DNA of 64,000 nt from Pseudomonas weihenstephanensis (GTDB lineage: Bacteria > Pseudomonadota > Gammaproteobacteria > Pseudomonadales > Pseudomonadaceae), in contig NZ_JYLF01000003.1 of the NCBI RefSeq assembly GCF_001043055.1, positions 1-64,000 of the forward strand, written 5' to 3'. Of this stretch, positions 35,587 to 44,577 are shown piece by piece. The notes below the pieces were generated by a model. It did no database searches. It saw nothing but the letters and a program-made list of their open reading frames with translations, and was not told where the DNA came from. How positions within the stretch are numbered: the stretch's first letter is position 1; each line of letters begins with the position of its first letter. The position numbers and the translations under genes were made by a program.

Positions 35587-36687
35587 ATGAATACCCTTAC
35601 GCGTTTCTTTACCCCGGTGCTCTGCGCCAGCGCGCTGCTCAGCACCGCCGTACATGCCGAAGACCGCACCTTGCGCGTGTATAACTGGTTCGACTACATC
35701 ACCCCGCAAACCCTGGTGGATTTCAAAAAGGACACCCAGGTCAAACTCATCTACGACATTTTCGACACTAACGAAGCGCTGGAAGCCAAGCTGCTCACGG
35801 GAAACTCGGGGTATGACGTGGTGGTGCCGTCCAATGTGTTTCTGGCCAAGCAGATCGAAGCGGGGGTGTTCCAGCCGCTGGACCGCAGCAAACTCCCGAA
35901 CTGGAACCACCTTGATCCCAAACTGATGAAGTTGATTGAAGCCAACGACCCCGGCAATCAATTCGCCGTGCCGTATATGTACGGCACGATTCTGATCGGG
36001 TTCAACCCGGACAAGGTCAAGGCCGCACTGGGCGAGAACGCCCCCGTCGACAGTTGGGACCTGATTTTCAAAGAAGAGAACATCAGCAAACTCAAACAAT
36101 GCGGCGTGGCGTTGCTGGATTCGCCCTCAGAAATATTGCCGCTGGCGCTGCAACATTTGGGGCTACCGCCCAACAGCAACAACCCCAAGGACTACGCCAA
36201 GGCCGAAGCACTGCTGCTGAAAATTCGCCCATACGTGACCTACTTCCACTCCTCCAAATACATGGCCGACATCGCCAATGGCGACATCTGTGTGGCCGTC
36301 GGTTATTCGGGCAGTTTTTCGCAGGCGGCTAACCGGGCCAAAGAGGCTAAAAATGGTGTGACGGTCGACATGCGCCTACCCAAAGAAGGCGCGCCCATCT
36401 GGTTCGACATGCTGGCGATCCCTAAAGGGGCGAAAAATACCGAAGACGCCTACACCTTCATCAACTACCTGCTGCAACCCAAAGTGATTGCGCCGATCAG
36501 TGACTTTGTCGGCTACCCCAACCCCAACAAAGACGCCACAGAGCGGGTGGCCCCAAGCATTCGCAATAACCCGAACCTGTACCCCACCGAAGCGGCGATG
36601 GAAACGCTTTACACCCTCACACCGCTGCCGCGTGACGCCGAGCGGGCGCGCACACGGGCGTGGACCAAAATCAAATCGGGTACGTAA
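35587..36687 (+). CDS. polyamine ABC transporter substrate-binding protein (PotF/SpuD type)
   Basis: 366 aa with a signal peptide ending [32 protein letters not shown] and [28 protein letters not shown] are the PotF/SpuD signatures, with [12 protein letters not shown] and [13 protein letters not shown] further on. It binds polyamines in the periplasm. No permease or ATPase gene is adjacent, so it must use a transporter encoded elsewhere or act as a sensor. Co-transcribed with the amidohydrolase. Confidence 0.92.
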   Translation: MNTLTRFFTPVLCASALLSTAVHAEDRTLRVYNWFDYITPQTLVDFKKDTQVKLIYDIFDTNEALEAKLLTGNSGYDVVVPSNVFLAKQIEAGVFQPLDRSKLPNWNHLDPKLMKLIEANDPGNQFAVPYMYGTILIGFNPDKVKAALGENAPVDSWDLIFKEENISKLKQCGVALLDSPSEILPLALQHLGLPPNSNNPKDYAKAEALLLKIRPYVTYFHSSKYMADIANGDICVAVGYSGSFSQAANRAKEAKNGVTVDMRLPKEGAPIWFDMLAIPKGAKNTEDAYTFINYLLQPKVIAPISDFVGYPNPNKDATERVAPSIRNNPNLYPTEAAMETLYTLTPLPRDAERARTRAWTKIKSGT

Positions 36688-36791
36688 TCCCTCCTCCGTA
36701 GTCACTGCCCAGGCGGAAAAAGGTCAGCGGTATTTTCGATAAACGGGTTGCTAAGCAACCCTTCGCAGCCTGCGACAGCGACTGCGCGTGC
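36688..36791. other. 104-bp gap between convergent genes
   Basis: No gene and no convincing terminator; only a short GGGTTGCTAAGCAACCC hairpin at 36745-36761, which could end transcription weakly. Confidence 0.4.
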
Positions 36792-38339
36792 TCATCTCCA
36801 GACCTTGCTCAACCGCGCTAGCGCTGCGCGGATATCCGCCTCGGGCACACCCGCAAACCCCAGCACCAAACCGGCACGGTTATCCACAGGCTCGACCGAG
36901 TCGCGCAGCCAATAGCGACTCAAACCGTTGATTTCTACCTGTACCTGATGGGCCTGCGCCAGCAATACATGTTCGCGCTCAAGGCTGCTGACCGGCACGG
37001 TGACGTGCAAACCTGCCACGATGTCCGGTAATTCTCCTACACCCTCAACACCCTTTGGCCAATGCGCCAGCAAGGCATTACGCCGACTCAATGCGGCGCG
37101 CCGCATGCGCCGGATGTGACGCTGAAAATGCCCTGCGGCCATAAACTCGGCCATGACCGCCTGGGCGCTCACCTCCGAATGGCGCATGTCCAGCGAGCGA
37201 CGTTGGGCGAAGGGTTCAATCAGAGCGTGGGGTAATACCAGATAACCGAGGCGTAACGCCGGAAAGGCGACCTTGCCAAACGTGCCGACGTAAATGACGC
37301 GCCCGGTGCGGTCCAGCGCGGCCAATGGCGACAACGGCGCGCCGCTGTAACGGTACTCGCCATCGTAATCATCTTCGACAATCCAGCCTTGCGTGCGCTC
37401 AGCCCACGCCAGCAATTCAAGGCGTCGCGCCAGGCTCATGGTCACCCCCGACGGGTACTGATGGGACGGTGTCACGTAGGCCAATCGGCAAGTCGGCAGG
37501 CCTGATAACGCGTCACACTTCATGCCCTCCTGATCGACCGGCACCCCCAGCACTTGAGCACCCGCAATTGCGAACGCTTGGGCTGCCGCGTGGTAGCCGG
37601 GGTTTTCCACCGCCACGCCCTCACCCAGCTCCACCAGCAACTGTGCACAAAGGCTAATTCCTTGCTGCGCGCCGCAGGTGATCAAAATTTGTTCAGCGGA
37701 GCAGGATAAACCCCGCGATGTTCGTAAATATGCGGCAATGAGCCCGCGCAGACGCTCATCCCCGGCCGGGTCGCCGTAACACAGTTGCTGCAAATCCGGC
37801 TTACGCCAAAAAGTGGCTTGCAGCTTGCTCCAGACCTCAAACGGGAACAAATCAAAGGCCGGAATGCCCACCCGAAAAGCGCGCGGCGGCCCACTGGGAG
37901 GCTGGTCCAGAGAGTGTCTTGAGACCTTGTGCAGCGCTGTGCTGTGGATAACTTTACTGGACGTAATTACAGGTAAAAAAGACGATTTTGTGGATAAACC
38001 TGTGGGTAAGCCTGTTGAAAACCCTGTGGACAAGTTGGTGGACAACTTTTTTGGCGCCTGCGCTTTTTGGGGTAATTGCACGACGTAGGTGCCATTTCCA
38101 ATCCGGCCTTCTATAAAGCCTTCGGCGTACAGCTGATCGTAGGCGCGCACGACGCTATTGCGCGAAATACCGAGCGCTGCCGCTAAGTCACGGCTGGCCG
38201 GCAAACGCGCGCCACCACTCAATCGACCGTCCAGTACCCGCTCGCGTAACGCCTGATACAACTGACGGCTCAATCCTTTTTTAGGATCAAGCTCGATACC
38301 CGCAGGGTTGAAAGCGATAGGCAAGGCTGAATCAGGCAT
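36792..38339 (-). CDS. MocR-family regulator (GntR HTH fused to PLP aminotransferase fold)
   Basis: 515 aa. Residues 16-85 form a GntR winged helix (LYQALRERVLDGRLSGGARLPASRDLAAALGISRNSVVRA). Then a long linker (about 95-150) starts with tandem LSTN-LSTG-FSTG-LPTG-LSTK units. Then comes an aspartate-aminotransferase-like domain with SFxxxY-type segments, EDDYDGEYRY and YVGTFGKVAFPALRLGY (the PLP lysine in GTFGK). Such proteins sense PLP adducts or amines. Divergent from the acetyltransferase gene at 38474, its likely target. Confidence 0.9.
   Translation of the reverse strand: MPDSALPIAFNPAGIELDPKKGLSRQLYQALRERVLDGRLSGGARLPASRDLAAALGISRNSVVRAYDQLYAEGFIEGRIGNGTYVVQLPQKAQAPKKLSTNLSTGFSTGLPTGLSTKSSFLPVITSSKVIHSTALHKVSRHSLDQPPSGPPRAFRVGIPAFDLFPFEVWSKLQATFWRKPDLQQLCYGDPAGDERLRGLIAAYLRTSRGLSCSAEQILITCGAQQGISLCAQLLVELGEGVAVENPGYHAAAQAFAIAGAQVLGVPVDQEGMKCDALSGLPTCRLAYVTPSHQYPSGVTMSLARRLELLAWAERTQGWIVEDDYDGEYRYSGAPLSPLAALDRTGRVIYVGTFGKVAFPALRLGYLVLPHALIEPFAQRRSLDMRHSEVSAQAVMAEFMAAGHFQRHIRRMRRAALSRRNALLAHWPKGVEGVGELPDIVAGLHVTVPVSSLEREHVLLAQAHQVQVEINGLSRYWLRDSVEPVDNRAGLVLGFAGVPEADIRAALARLSKVWR
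37943..38045 (+). repeat. cluster of DnaA-box-like 9-mers inside the MocR linker
   Basis: Two perfect TGTGGATAA (37943-37951, 37989-37997) are followed by TGTGGGTAA (38001), TGTGGACAA (38025) and GGTGGACAA (38037), all in one orientation with centres at multiples of 12 bp for the last four. On the coding strand they are codons for Leu-Ser-Thr repeats. Either a codon-level tandem repeat or a DnaA-binding cluster. Confidence 0.6.
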
Positions 38340-38473
38340 ACATTGGACCTACGAAATGGGTCGTTAGTGGCTCTTACAACGGGCCAATAGCCTGCCTAGG
38401 ATGCAGGCATTCGCCAAGAACATTCTCTGTAGGTGCGAAGTCCAGACCTCTTGAATCGCTAAGGAATAGCTTC

Positions 38474-38926
38474 ATGACCTCCAACATCCAGATCAAACCC
38501 GCCACTGACGCCGACCACGATGTGTGGATGCCACTCTGGCAGGCGTACCTTACGTTTTACAAAACCGAGCTACCCGCCGACGTCAGCCAATCCACCTGGC
38601 AACGTTTCATGGACCCGGCCGAACCGACTCATCTGGCCCTTGCCTGGCAAGACGATGAGGCGGTAGGCATGGTGCAGACCGTTATTCATCGCTCTAACTG
38701 GAGCATTGGCAACTCGTGCTACCTGCAAGACTTGTACGTTAGCCCGCACTTGCGTGGCACCGGGGTCGGTCGCCAGTTGATCGAACACGTCTATGCGCAG
38801 GCGCGCGCCCTGGAATGCGCCAAAGTGCATTGGTTGACCCAAGAAACCAATGCCACGGCCATTCGGTTGTATGAACGTATTGCGGATCGCCCTGGCTTCA
38901 TCCAATTTCGTAAAGCCTTGTCATAA
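38474..38926 (+). CDS. GNAT-family N-acetyltransferase
   Basis: 150 aa single GNAT domain. CYLQDLYVSPHLRGTGVGRQLIEHV includes the R/Q-x-x-G-x-G/A acetyl-CoA loop (RGTGVG). VHWLTQETNATAIRLYERI is the C-terminal motif B. Substrate not evident. It is divergent from the MocR gene and followed 14 bp later by a second acetyltransferase gene. Confidence 0.88.
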   Translation: MTSNIQIKPATDADHDVWMPLWQAYLTFYKTELPADVSQSTWQRFMDPAEPTHLALAWQDDEAVGMVQTVIHRSNWSIGNSCYLQDLYVSPHLRGTGVGRQLIEHVYAQARALECAKVHWLTQETNATAIRLYERIADRPGFIQFRKALS

Positions 38927-38940
38927 ATAAGGAGCACGCC

Positions 38941-39621
38941 ATGTCCGAATCTCTCCAACACTGGCAACCGGCCACAACCCCGGATAACCGAACACTTGAA
39001 GGGCTATATATACGTCTGGAAAAACTCGATCCGGCCCGGCATGGCGACGATTTGTGGCTAGCCTTACAGGGACCCGACAGCGATCCAAAGCTGTGGGATT
39101 ACTTGCCTTACGGCCCTTTCCCGGAACGCAGTGCATTTGATGCCTGGCTTGAAAAAAATGCCGCCAGTGCCGACCCGCATTTCTATGCCGTCATCGACAG
39201 TGCCAACGATCAGGCGCAGGGCATTCTCAGCCTGATGTGCATCGTGCCGGAACACGGGCGAATCGAAATTGGCCATGTGGCATTTGGTGCACCGATGCAA
39301 CGCTCGCCCAAAAGCACCGAAGCCGTCTACCTGCTAGCCAAAGAAGCCTTTGCACTGGGCAATCGTCGCCTGGAATGGAAGTGCAACAATGACAACACCC
39401 GCTCCAAGCGTACAGCAGTACGATTGGGGTACACATTTGAAGGCGTATTTCGCCAGCATATGGTGGTAAAAGGTAAAAATAGAGATACTACGTGGTACAG
39501 CATAATCAGTACACAATGGTCACCTGTAGCGGCAGGCTTCGAAAAATGGCTGGCACTGGATAACCAGCCAAAAAGCGGCCAAATCAAGTCTCTGGAAGAA
39601 TGCAGGGCATCGACTGTATAA
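38941..39621 (+). CDS. GNAT-family acetyltransferase, RimJ/RimL type
   Basis: 226 aa. WDYLPYGPFPERSAFDAWL, IEIGHVAFGAPMQRSPKSTEAVYLL and RLEWKCNNDNTRSKRTAVRLGYTFEGVFRQHMVVKG are typical of the RimJ/RimL-like group that acts on small molecules or protein N-termini. AAGGAGC lies 5-6 bp before the ATG. Probably in one transcript with the preceding acetyltransferase; a terminator follows. Confidence 0.88.
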   Translation: MSESLQHWQPATTPDNRTLEGLYIRLEKLDPARHGDDLWLALQGPDSDPKLWDYLPYGPFPERSAFDAWLEKNAASADPHFYAVIDSANDQAQGILSLMCIVPEHGRIEIGHVAFGAPMQRSPKSTEAVYLLAKEAFALGNRRLEWKCNNDNTRSKRTAVRLGYTFEGVFRQHMVVKGKNRDTTWYSIISTQWSPVAAGFEKWLALDNQPKSGQIKSLEECRASTV

Positions 39622-39633
39622 AAAATGATCAGT

Positions 39634-39662
39634 ACGCCCAGCAAGGGCTGTTGGGCGTTTTT
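39634..39662 (+). terminator. terminator after the acetyltransferase pair
   Basis: ACGCCCA (39634-39640) pairs with TGGGCGT (39652-39658), followed by TTTT. Confidence 0.87.
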
Positions 39663-39806
39663 GGTGCACAGGTGAGGCTAGAAATTTCTCGTCATTCAAG
39701 CCAGCCCTCGTCTCTGCCTAGACGCGCTTGCTCGCGAATCGGTTGTTTAGCCTCCATCGCTCATGCGCTCACTCCTAAAGCGTGGTACGGAACCTCAACG
39801 TTAGGG

Positions 39807-39834
39807 CAAAAAAAAGGGGAGCACATGCTCCCCC
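39807..39834 (-). terminator. terminator of the pycAB operon
   Basis: Palindrome GGGGAGCA-TG-TGCTCCCC on the minus strand followed by a run of eight T, 31 bp beyond the pycB stop. Confidence 0.93.
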
Positions 39835-39864
39835 GAGGTTTAAAGCGTTTGGATCAACGGCGCA

Positions 39865-41673
39865 TCAGGCTTCGATTTCGATCAGGATTTCGCCCGGGTT
39901 GACGCGATCGCCTTTGATCACATGGATGGTTACCACTTTGCCCGCAATCGCGGCCTGCACTTCGGTTTCCATTTTCATGGCTTCGGTGATGAGTACCGAT
40001 TGGCCGGCTTTGACGGTGTCGCCCACGGCCACCAGTACGTCGACGATGTTGCCCGGCATGGCGGTGCTGACGTGACCAGGCTCGCTGGCTTGCTTGCGCT
40101 TGCTGGAGGCGCCACCGACAAACTCATTGAGCGGCTCGAACACCACTTCTTCCGGCATGCCGTCGATTGACAGGTAGAAGTGACGTTTGCCTTCAGCTTT
40201 AACGCCTACACCGGTGATGTCTACGCGGTAGCTCTCGCCGTGCACGTCGATCACAAATTCAGTCGGTACACCCTCGCCGCCCGCCTTGCTGACACCGCCC
40301 GCTTCCGGGATCGGCAATAGCACTTCAGGCACGAGCGTGCCCGCAGCACGCTCTTCAAGGAATTTACGCCCGATGTCCGGGAACATGGCGTAGGTCAGCA
40401 CATCTTCTTCGGACGTGGCCAATGCACCAATCTCACCGCGCAGCTTGACCATTTCGGGCTTGAGCAGGTCAGCCGGACGGACGTCGATCAGTTCTTCGTT
40501 GCCGATGGCCTGACGACGCAGTTTTTCATTCACCACGCCCGGCGCCTTGCCATAGCCGCCTTGCAAATAGAGCTTCACTTCGTTGGTGATGGTTTTGTAG
40601 CGCTCGCCCGCCAGTACGTTGAAGAACGCTTGAGTGCCTACGATTTGCGAGGTCGGCGTAACCAGCGGCGGGTAGCCGAGGTCTTCGCGCACACGCGGGA
40701 TTTCGGCCAGCACTTCGCTCATGCGGTTCAGCGCGCCCTGCTCTTTGAGCTGGTTGGCCAGGTTGGAAATCATGCCGCCCGGCACTTGGTTAACTTGTAC
40801 GCGAGTGTCGACGGCGGTGAATTCGCTTTCAAACTGGTGGTACTTCTTACGCACGGCGTAGAAGTACAAACCGATTTCCTGCAACAGCGCCAGGTCGAGG
40901 CCCGTGTCGTACTCGCTGCCTTTAAGGGCGGCCACCATCGACTCGGTGCCTGGGTGGCTGGTGCCCCACGCAAAGCTGGAGATCGCGGTGTCGATGTGGT
41001 CTGCGCCGTTTTCGATCGCTTTGAGCTGGCACATGGCAGCCAGACCAGCAGTGTCGTGGGAGTGGATAAAGATCGGCAGGCTGATTTCAGCCTTCAGCGC
41101 TTTGACCAGATCGCCAGTGGCGAACGGGGTCAGCAGGCCAGCCATGTCTTTGATTGCCACCGAGTCGCAACCCATCGCCTCCATTTGTTTGGCCTGCGCC
41201 ACAAACGCTTCGGTGGTGTGCACCGGGCTGGTGGTGTAGGCGATGGTGCCCTGAGCGTGCTTGCCGGCCGCCTTGACTGCCTCGATGGCGACGCGCAGGT
41301 TACGCACGTCGTTCATGGCGTCGAAGATGCGGAACACGTCGATGCCATTGACCGCAGCCTTGGCGACGAAGGCTTTGACCACGTCGTCGCTGTAGTGGCG
41401 GTAGCCGAGCAGGTTCTGGCCACGCAACAACATTTGCAGGCGGGTATTGGGCAAGGCCGCACGCAACTGACGCAGGCGCTCCCACGGATCTTCTTTAAGG
41501 AAGCGCACGCAGGCGTCAAAGGTCGCGCCGCCCCAGACTTCCAGCGACCAATAGCCGACTTTGTCCAGCTTGTCGCAGATAGGCAGCATGTCTTCGGTGC
41601 GCATGCGGGTGGCCAGCAGCGACTGGTGGGCGTCACGCAGGATGGTGTCGGTTACAAAAATCTTTTTGCTCAT
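39865..41673 (-). CDS. pycB: pyruvate carboxylase subunit B (carboxyltransferase plus biotin domain)
   Basis: 602 aa from ATG 41673 (GAGGAAAAG upstream). Residues 1-270 are the HMGL-like carboxyltransferase barrel (VTDTILRDAHQSLLATRM, with metal-binding HSHDTAGLA near 205-215). A conserved helical domain follows, and the last ~75 aa are a biotinyl domain with EAMKMETEV. It carries CO2 from biotin to pyruvate. Related to oxaloacetate decarboxylase alpha, but the pairing with a biotin carboxylase subunit gene 11 bp upstream indicates the two-subunit carboxylase. Confidence 0.93.
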   Translation of the reverse strand: MSKKIFVTDTILRDAHQSLLATRMRTEDMLPICDKLDKVGYWSLEVWGGATFDACVRFLKEDPWERLRQLRAALPNTRLQMLLRGQNLLGYRHYSDDVVKAFVAKAAVNGIDVFRIFDAMNDVRNLRVAIEAVKAAGKHAQGTIAYTTSPVHTTEAFVAQAKQMEAMGCDSVAIKDMAGLLTPFATGDLVKALKAEISLPIFIHSHDTAGLAAMCQLKAIENGADHIDTAISSFAWGTSHPGTESMVAALKGSEYDTGLDLALLQEIGLYFYAVRKKYHQFESEFTAVDTRVQVNQVPGGMISNLANQLKEQGALNRMSEVLAEIPRVREDLGYPPLVTPTSQIVGTQAFFNVLAGERYKTITNEVKLYLQGGYGKAPGVVNEKLRRQAIGNEELIDVRPADLLKPEMVKLRGEIGALATSEEDVLTYAMFPDIGRKFLEERAAGTLVPEVLLPIPEAGGVSKAGGEGVPTEFVIDVHGESYRVDITGVGVKAEGKRHFYLSIDGMPEEVVFEPLNEFVGGASSKRKQASEPGHVSTAMPGNIVDVLVAVGDTVKAGQSVLITEAMKMETEVQAAIAGKVVTIHVIKGDRVNPGEILIEIEA

Positions 41674-41684
41674 TATTCTTTTCC

Positions 41685-43100
41685 TCACAGGCCTGCGTGG
41701 GCAGCGATGGCGGCAGCAATGGCCAGTGCCAGCTCTTCGGGTTTGCGCTTGATCGAGTAGTTGGTCAGTTCAGGATGGCTTTCTACGAAGCTGGTGTTGA
41801 ACTGGCCACTGCGAAATTCCGGGTTACGCAGGATTTCCTGGTAGTAAGCGGCGGTGGTTTTAACCCCTTGCAGACGCATGTCGTCGAGGGCGCGCAAACC
41901 ACGGTCCATCGCCTCTTCCCACGTCAGCGCCCACACCACCAGTTTCAGACACATGGAGTCGTAATACGGCGGGATGGTGTAGCCGGTGTAGATCGCCGTG
42001 TCGGTGCGCACGCCGGGGCCGCCGGGAGCGTAGTAACGGGTGATCTTGCCGAAGCTGGGCAGAAAGTTGTTTTTCGGGTCTTCGGCGTTGATCCGAAATT
42101 GCAGGGCAAAGCCGCGGTGCTGAATGTCTTCTTGCTTGATCGACAGCGGCAAACCGGAAGCGATACGGATTTGCTCGCGAACGATGTCGATGCCGGTGAT
42201 TTCTTCGGTGATGGTGTGCTCCACCTGCACCCGCGTGTTCATCTCCATGAAGTACACCTCGCCTTCAGCGAGCAGAAACTCCACGGTGCCCGCATTCTCG
42301 TAGCCCACGGCCTTGGCGGCGCGCACGGACAGGTCGCCGATGTAGGCGCGCTGCTCCGGGGTCAACTGAGGGCTGGGGGCAATTTCGATGAGCTTTTGGT
42401 TACGTCGCTGAATCGAGCAGTCGCGCTCGAACAGATGGACGACGTTGCCAAAGCTGTCACCGAGAATTTGCGCCTCGATGTGCTTGGGATTAACGATGCA
42501 TTTTTCGAGAAACACTTCAGCCGAGCCAAAGGCTTTGGTGGCTTCGGAGATCACCCGCGGAAACGCTTGCTCCAGCTCTTCGCGGCTGTTGCAGCGACGA
42601 ATCCCGCGGCCGCCGCCGCCCGAGGTGGCTTTGAGCATGACCGGGTAGCCGATGCGCTCACCTTCAACCAACGCCTCGTGAATATCCGCCACGTTGCCCT
42701 CAGTACCCGGCGTGACCGGCACACCGGCTTTGATCATGCTGCGGCGGGCTTCAGTTTTATCGCCCATGCGTCGAATGACTTCGGCAGCCGGGCCGATAAA
42801 TTTGATACCGCGCTCGGCGCAGATATCAGCCAGTTCGGCATTTTCTGACAGGAAACCGTAACCGGGGTGCAAGGCATCGCAGCCGGTTTCTACCGCCAGG
42901 TTGACCAGTTTGCGTGGGTTCAGATAACCGGCGAGCGGGTCTTCGCCAATGCTGTGTGCTTCGTCGGCGCGCTTGACGTGCAAGGCATGCCGGTCAGCAT
43001 CGGAATAGACCGCTACAGAGCGAATGCCCATCTCGGCGCAGGCGCGCACGATTCGGACGGCAATTTCTCCGCGGTTGGCGATCAGGATCTTTTTTATCAC
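41685..43100 (-). CDS. pycA: pyruvate carboxylase subunit A (biotin carboxylase)
   Basis: 471 aa from GTG 43100 (IKKILIANRGEIAVRIVRAC). ATP-grasp biotin carboxylase: MLKATSGGGGRGIRRCNS is the glycine-rich ATP loop, KHIEAQILGD and EMNTRVQVEHTITEEITGID the catalytic signatures. It carboxylates biotin on PycB using ATP and bicarbonate, replenishing oxaloacetate. First gene of pycA-pycB and divergent from pycR. Confidence 0.93.
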   Translation of the reverse strand: MIKKILIANRGEIAVRIVRACAEMGIRSVAVYSDADRHALHVKRADEAHSIGEDPLAGYLNPRKLVNLAVETGCDALHPGYGFLSENAELADICAERGIKFIGPAAEVIRRMGDKTEARRSMIKAGVPVTPGTEGNVADIHEALVEGERIGYPVMLKATSGGGGRGIRRCNSREELEQAFPRVISEATKAFGSAEVFLEKCIVNPKHIEAQILGDSFGNVVHLFERDCSIQRRNQKLIEIAPSPQLTPEQRAYIGDLSVRAAKAVGYENAGTVEFLLAEGEVYFMEMNTRVQVEHTITEEITGIDIVREQIRIASGLPLSIKQEDIQHRGFALQFRINAEDPKNNFLPSFGKITRYYAPGGPGVRTDTAIYTGYTIPPYYDSMCLKLVVWALTWEEAMDRGLRALDDMRLQGVKTTAAYYQEILRNPEFRSGQFNTSFVESHPELTNYSIKRKPEELALAIAAAIAAHAGL

Positions 43101-43201
43101 TTGGATTTTTCCTAAAGCCCATGGAACAAACGACCTGCTAGACCAGGTCGGCACGTGTCCAAATGTGTCTGAACCGTTGTGTCGTCACACTAGACCCACG
43201 C

Positions 43202-43221
43202 ATTGATAAACAAAAATCAAT
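43202..43221. promoter_or_regulatory. candidate PycR operator between pycA and pycR
   Basis: A perfect inverted repeat ATTGAT-N8-ATCAAT containing the T-N11-A pattern of LysR sites, in the 190-bp divergent promoter region. Binding is inferred. Confidence 0.55.
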
Positions 43222-43290
43222 AATTCTTGGGTCATGCATAAGTAACCACTTATAGTCAGATCACTTGTCGCTTCGGATAATTTTATAAAA

Positions 43291-44253
43291 ATGCGTAAGT
43301 CATTGATGCGTATCACTTTTAGGCAGCTTCAGGTGTTCAATGAAGTGTGTGATTTACGCTCTTACAGCCGCGCAGCAGAAGAAATGTCGCTGACGCAACC
43401 CGCCGTAAGTCTACAAATTCGCCAGCTTGAAGAACTGGTTGGGCAGCCTTTATTCGATTACGTCGGCAAAAAGCTGTACATGACCGAGGCCGCTGAAGCG
43501 CTTCAGCGGGCCAGTCGCGATATTTTTGACCGCCTGGAAAACCTTGATATGCAGCTGTCCGACCTGCTCGGTTCGCTACAAGGGCAGCTGAAACTGGCCG
43601 TGGAGTCGAGTGCGAAATATTTTGTGCCGCATCTTTTTGCGGCGTTCAAGCGCCTGCACCCCGAAGTCAATTTGCAACTCACGGTGGTCAATCGGGCACA
43701 AGCGGTGCGCAGACTTTCAGACAACCGCGACGACCTGGTGATCATGTCGATGGTGCCGCTGGACATGGGCCTGGAATTCTTGCCGTTTTTGAATAACCCC
43801 ATCATTGCTGTTGCGCCGCCCGATCACCCCTTGAGCCAGCGCGAAACCTTACAACTTCAAGAGCTGGAACCCTTCACGCTGCTGATGCGCGAGCAAGGGT
43901 CTGGCACGCGCAGGGCGTGCGAAGAGTATTTCAAAGAGAAACGTGTGCACTTCAAACACACGCTGGAGGTGGCGTCGACCGATGCTCAGCGTGAATGTGC
44001 GGTGGCGGGGTTGGGCGTGGCGCTGTTGACGCGCCACGCTGTCAGCCTGGAGCTGGCGACCGGCTTGCTTCGTGAGCTGCCGGTCGAAGAATTGCCGCTG
44101 TATCGCAGTTGGTGCGTGGTGCAGGCAAAAGCCAAACGCCTGTCACCAGTGGCGCATGCGTTCGTAGGCTTTATTCGCAGCGAGCGTCAGCAAATCAGCG
44201 CGCTGGTTGAGCGCTTCGACGGCCATTTACCGGCGGCGCCTGCCAGTAATTGA
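43291..44253 (+). CDS. pycR: LysR-type regulator of pyruvate carboxylase
   Basis: 320 aa, CbbR-like N-terminus (ITFRQLQVFNEVCDLRSYSRAAEEMSLTQPAVSLQI). The effector domain starts at about 95 (LKLAVESSAKYFVPHLFAAF). Divergent from pycA, matching PycR in P. aeruginosa, which is named for that position. No good ribosome binding site precedes ATG 43291, and ATG 43306 is an alternative. Its 3' end overlaps the convergent small gene by 59 bp. Confidence 0.86.
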   Translation: MRKSLMRITFRQLQVFNEVCDLRSYSRAAEEMSLTQPAVSLQIRQLEELVGQPLFDYVGKKLYMTEAAEALQRASRDIFDRLENLDMQLSDLLGSLQGQLKLAVESSAKYFVPHLFAAFKRLHPEVNLQLTVVNRAQAVRRLSDNRDDLVIMSMVPLDMGLEFLPFLNNPIIAVAPPDHPLSQRETLQLQELEPFTLLMREQGSGTRRACEEYFKEKRVHFKHTLEVASTDAQRECAVAGLGVALLTRHAVSLELATGLLRELPVEELPLYRSWCVVQAKAKRLSPVAHAFVGFIRSERQQISALVERFDGHLPAAPASN

Positions 44254-44407
44254 GGGCGCCGAGGTCGGGGTAGTCGGCCGTTTCAAGGCGCAATAAGCGC
44301 TGGTCCGTATGGTCTTCAATCGCACGCCGGAAGGCCATGCGGCGCTGGTCTTCCTGTTGACGACGGGTTTTGACGGCGCTGTTGCGTTCTTCGTAAGGCT
44401 GGGCCAT
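44195..44407 (-). CDS. small charged protein of the PA3496 type
   Basis: 70 aa. ATG 44407 is preceded by GGGAGA with good spacing. The core VKTRRQQEDQRRMAFRRAIEDH is the block I recognise from the PA3496-type proteins (annotated as putative envelope-integrity proteins); the rest is variable. Its last 59 bp run antisense to the end of pycR. No signal peptide or membrane segment. Function unknown. Confidence 0.72.
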   Translation of the reverse strand: MAQPYEERNSAVKTRRQQEDQRRMAFRRAIEDHTDQRLLRLETADYPDLGALNYWQAPPVNGRRSAQPAR

Positions 44408-44577
44408 TTCGAGTCTCCCAAGGCGTGTACGGGAGCTTTACGATGGACTTTGTTTGTGACAATTGAGCGAAGGCCCAATGACAAAAGAATGAACCGGGTA
44501 CGACCTCTGTAAGCGCTGGCGAAGGCTGCGATTGTTTACGATCAAAAAATCGCCGCCTGCGAGGAGTTTAGGCGGTG

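Noticed and set aside
37943..38045. A replication origin.
   Set aside because: No dnaA, rpmH, dnaN or gyrB gene nearby and no AT-rich unwinding element beside the boxes; the cluster lies inside a coding region.
41697..42848. A 383-codon plus-strand frame inside pycA.
   Set aside because: Antisense shadow of a well-recognised biotin carboxylase subunit.
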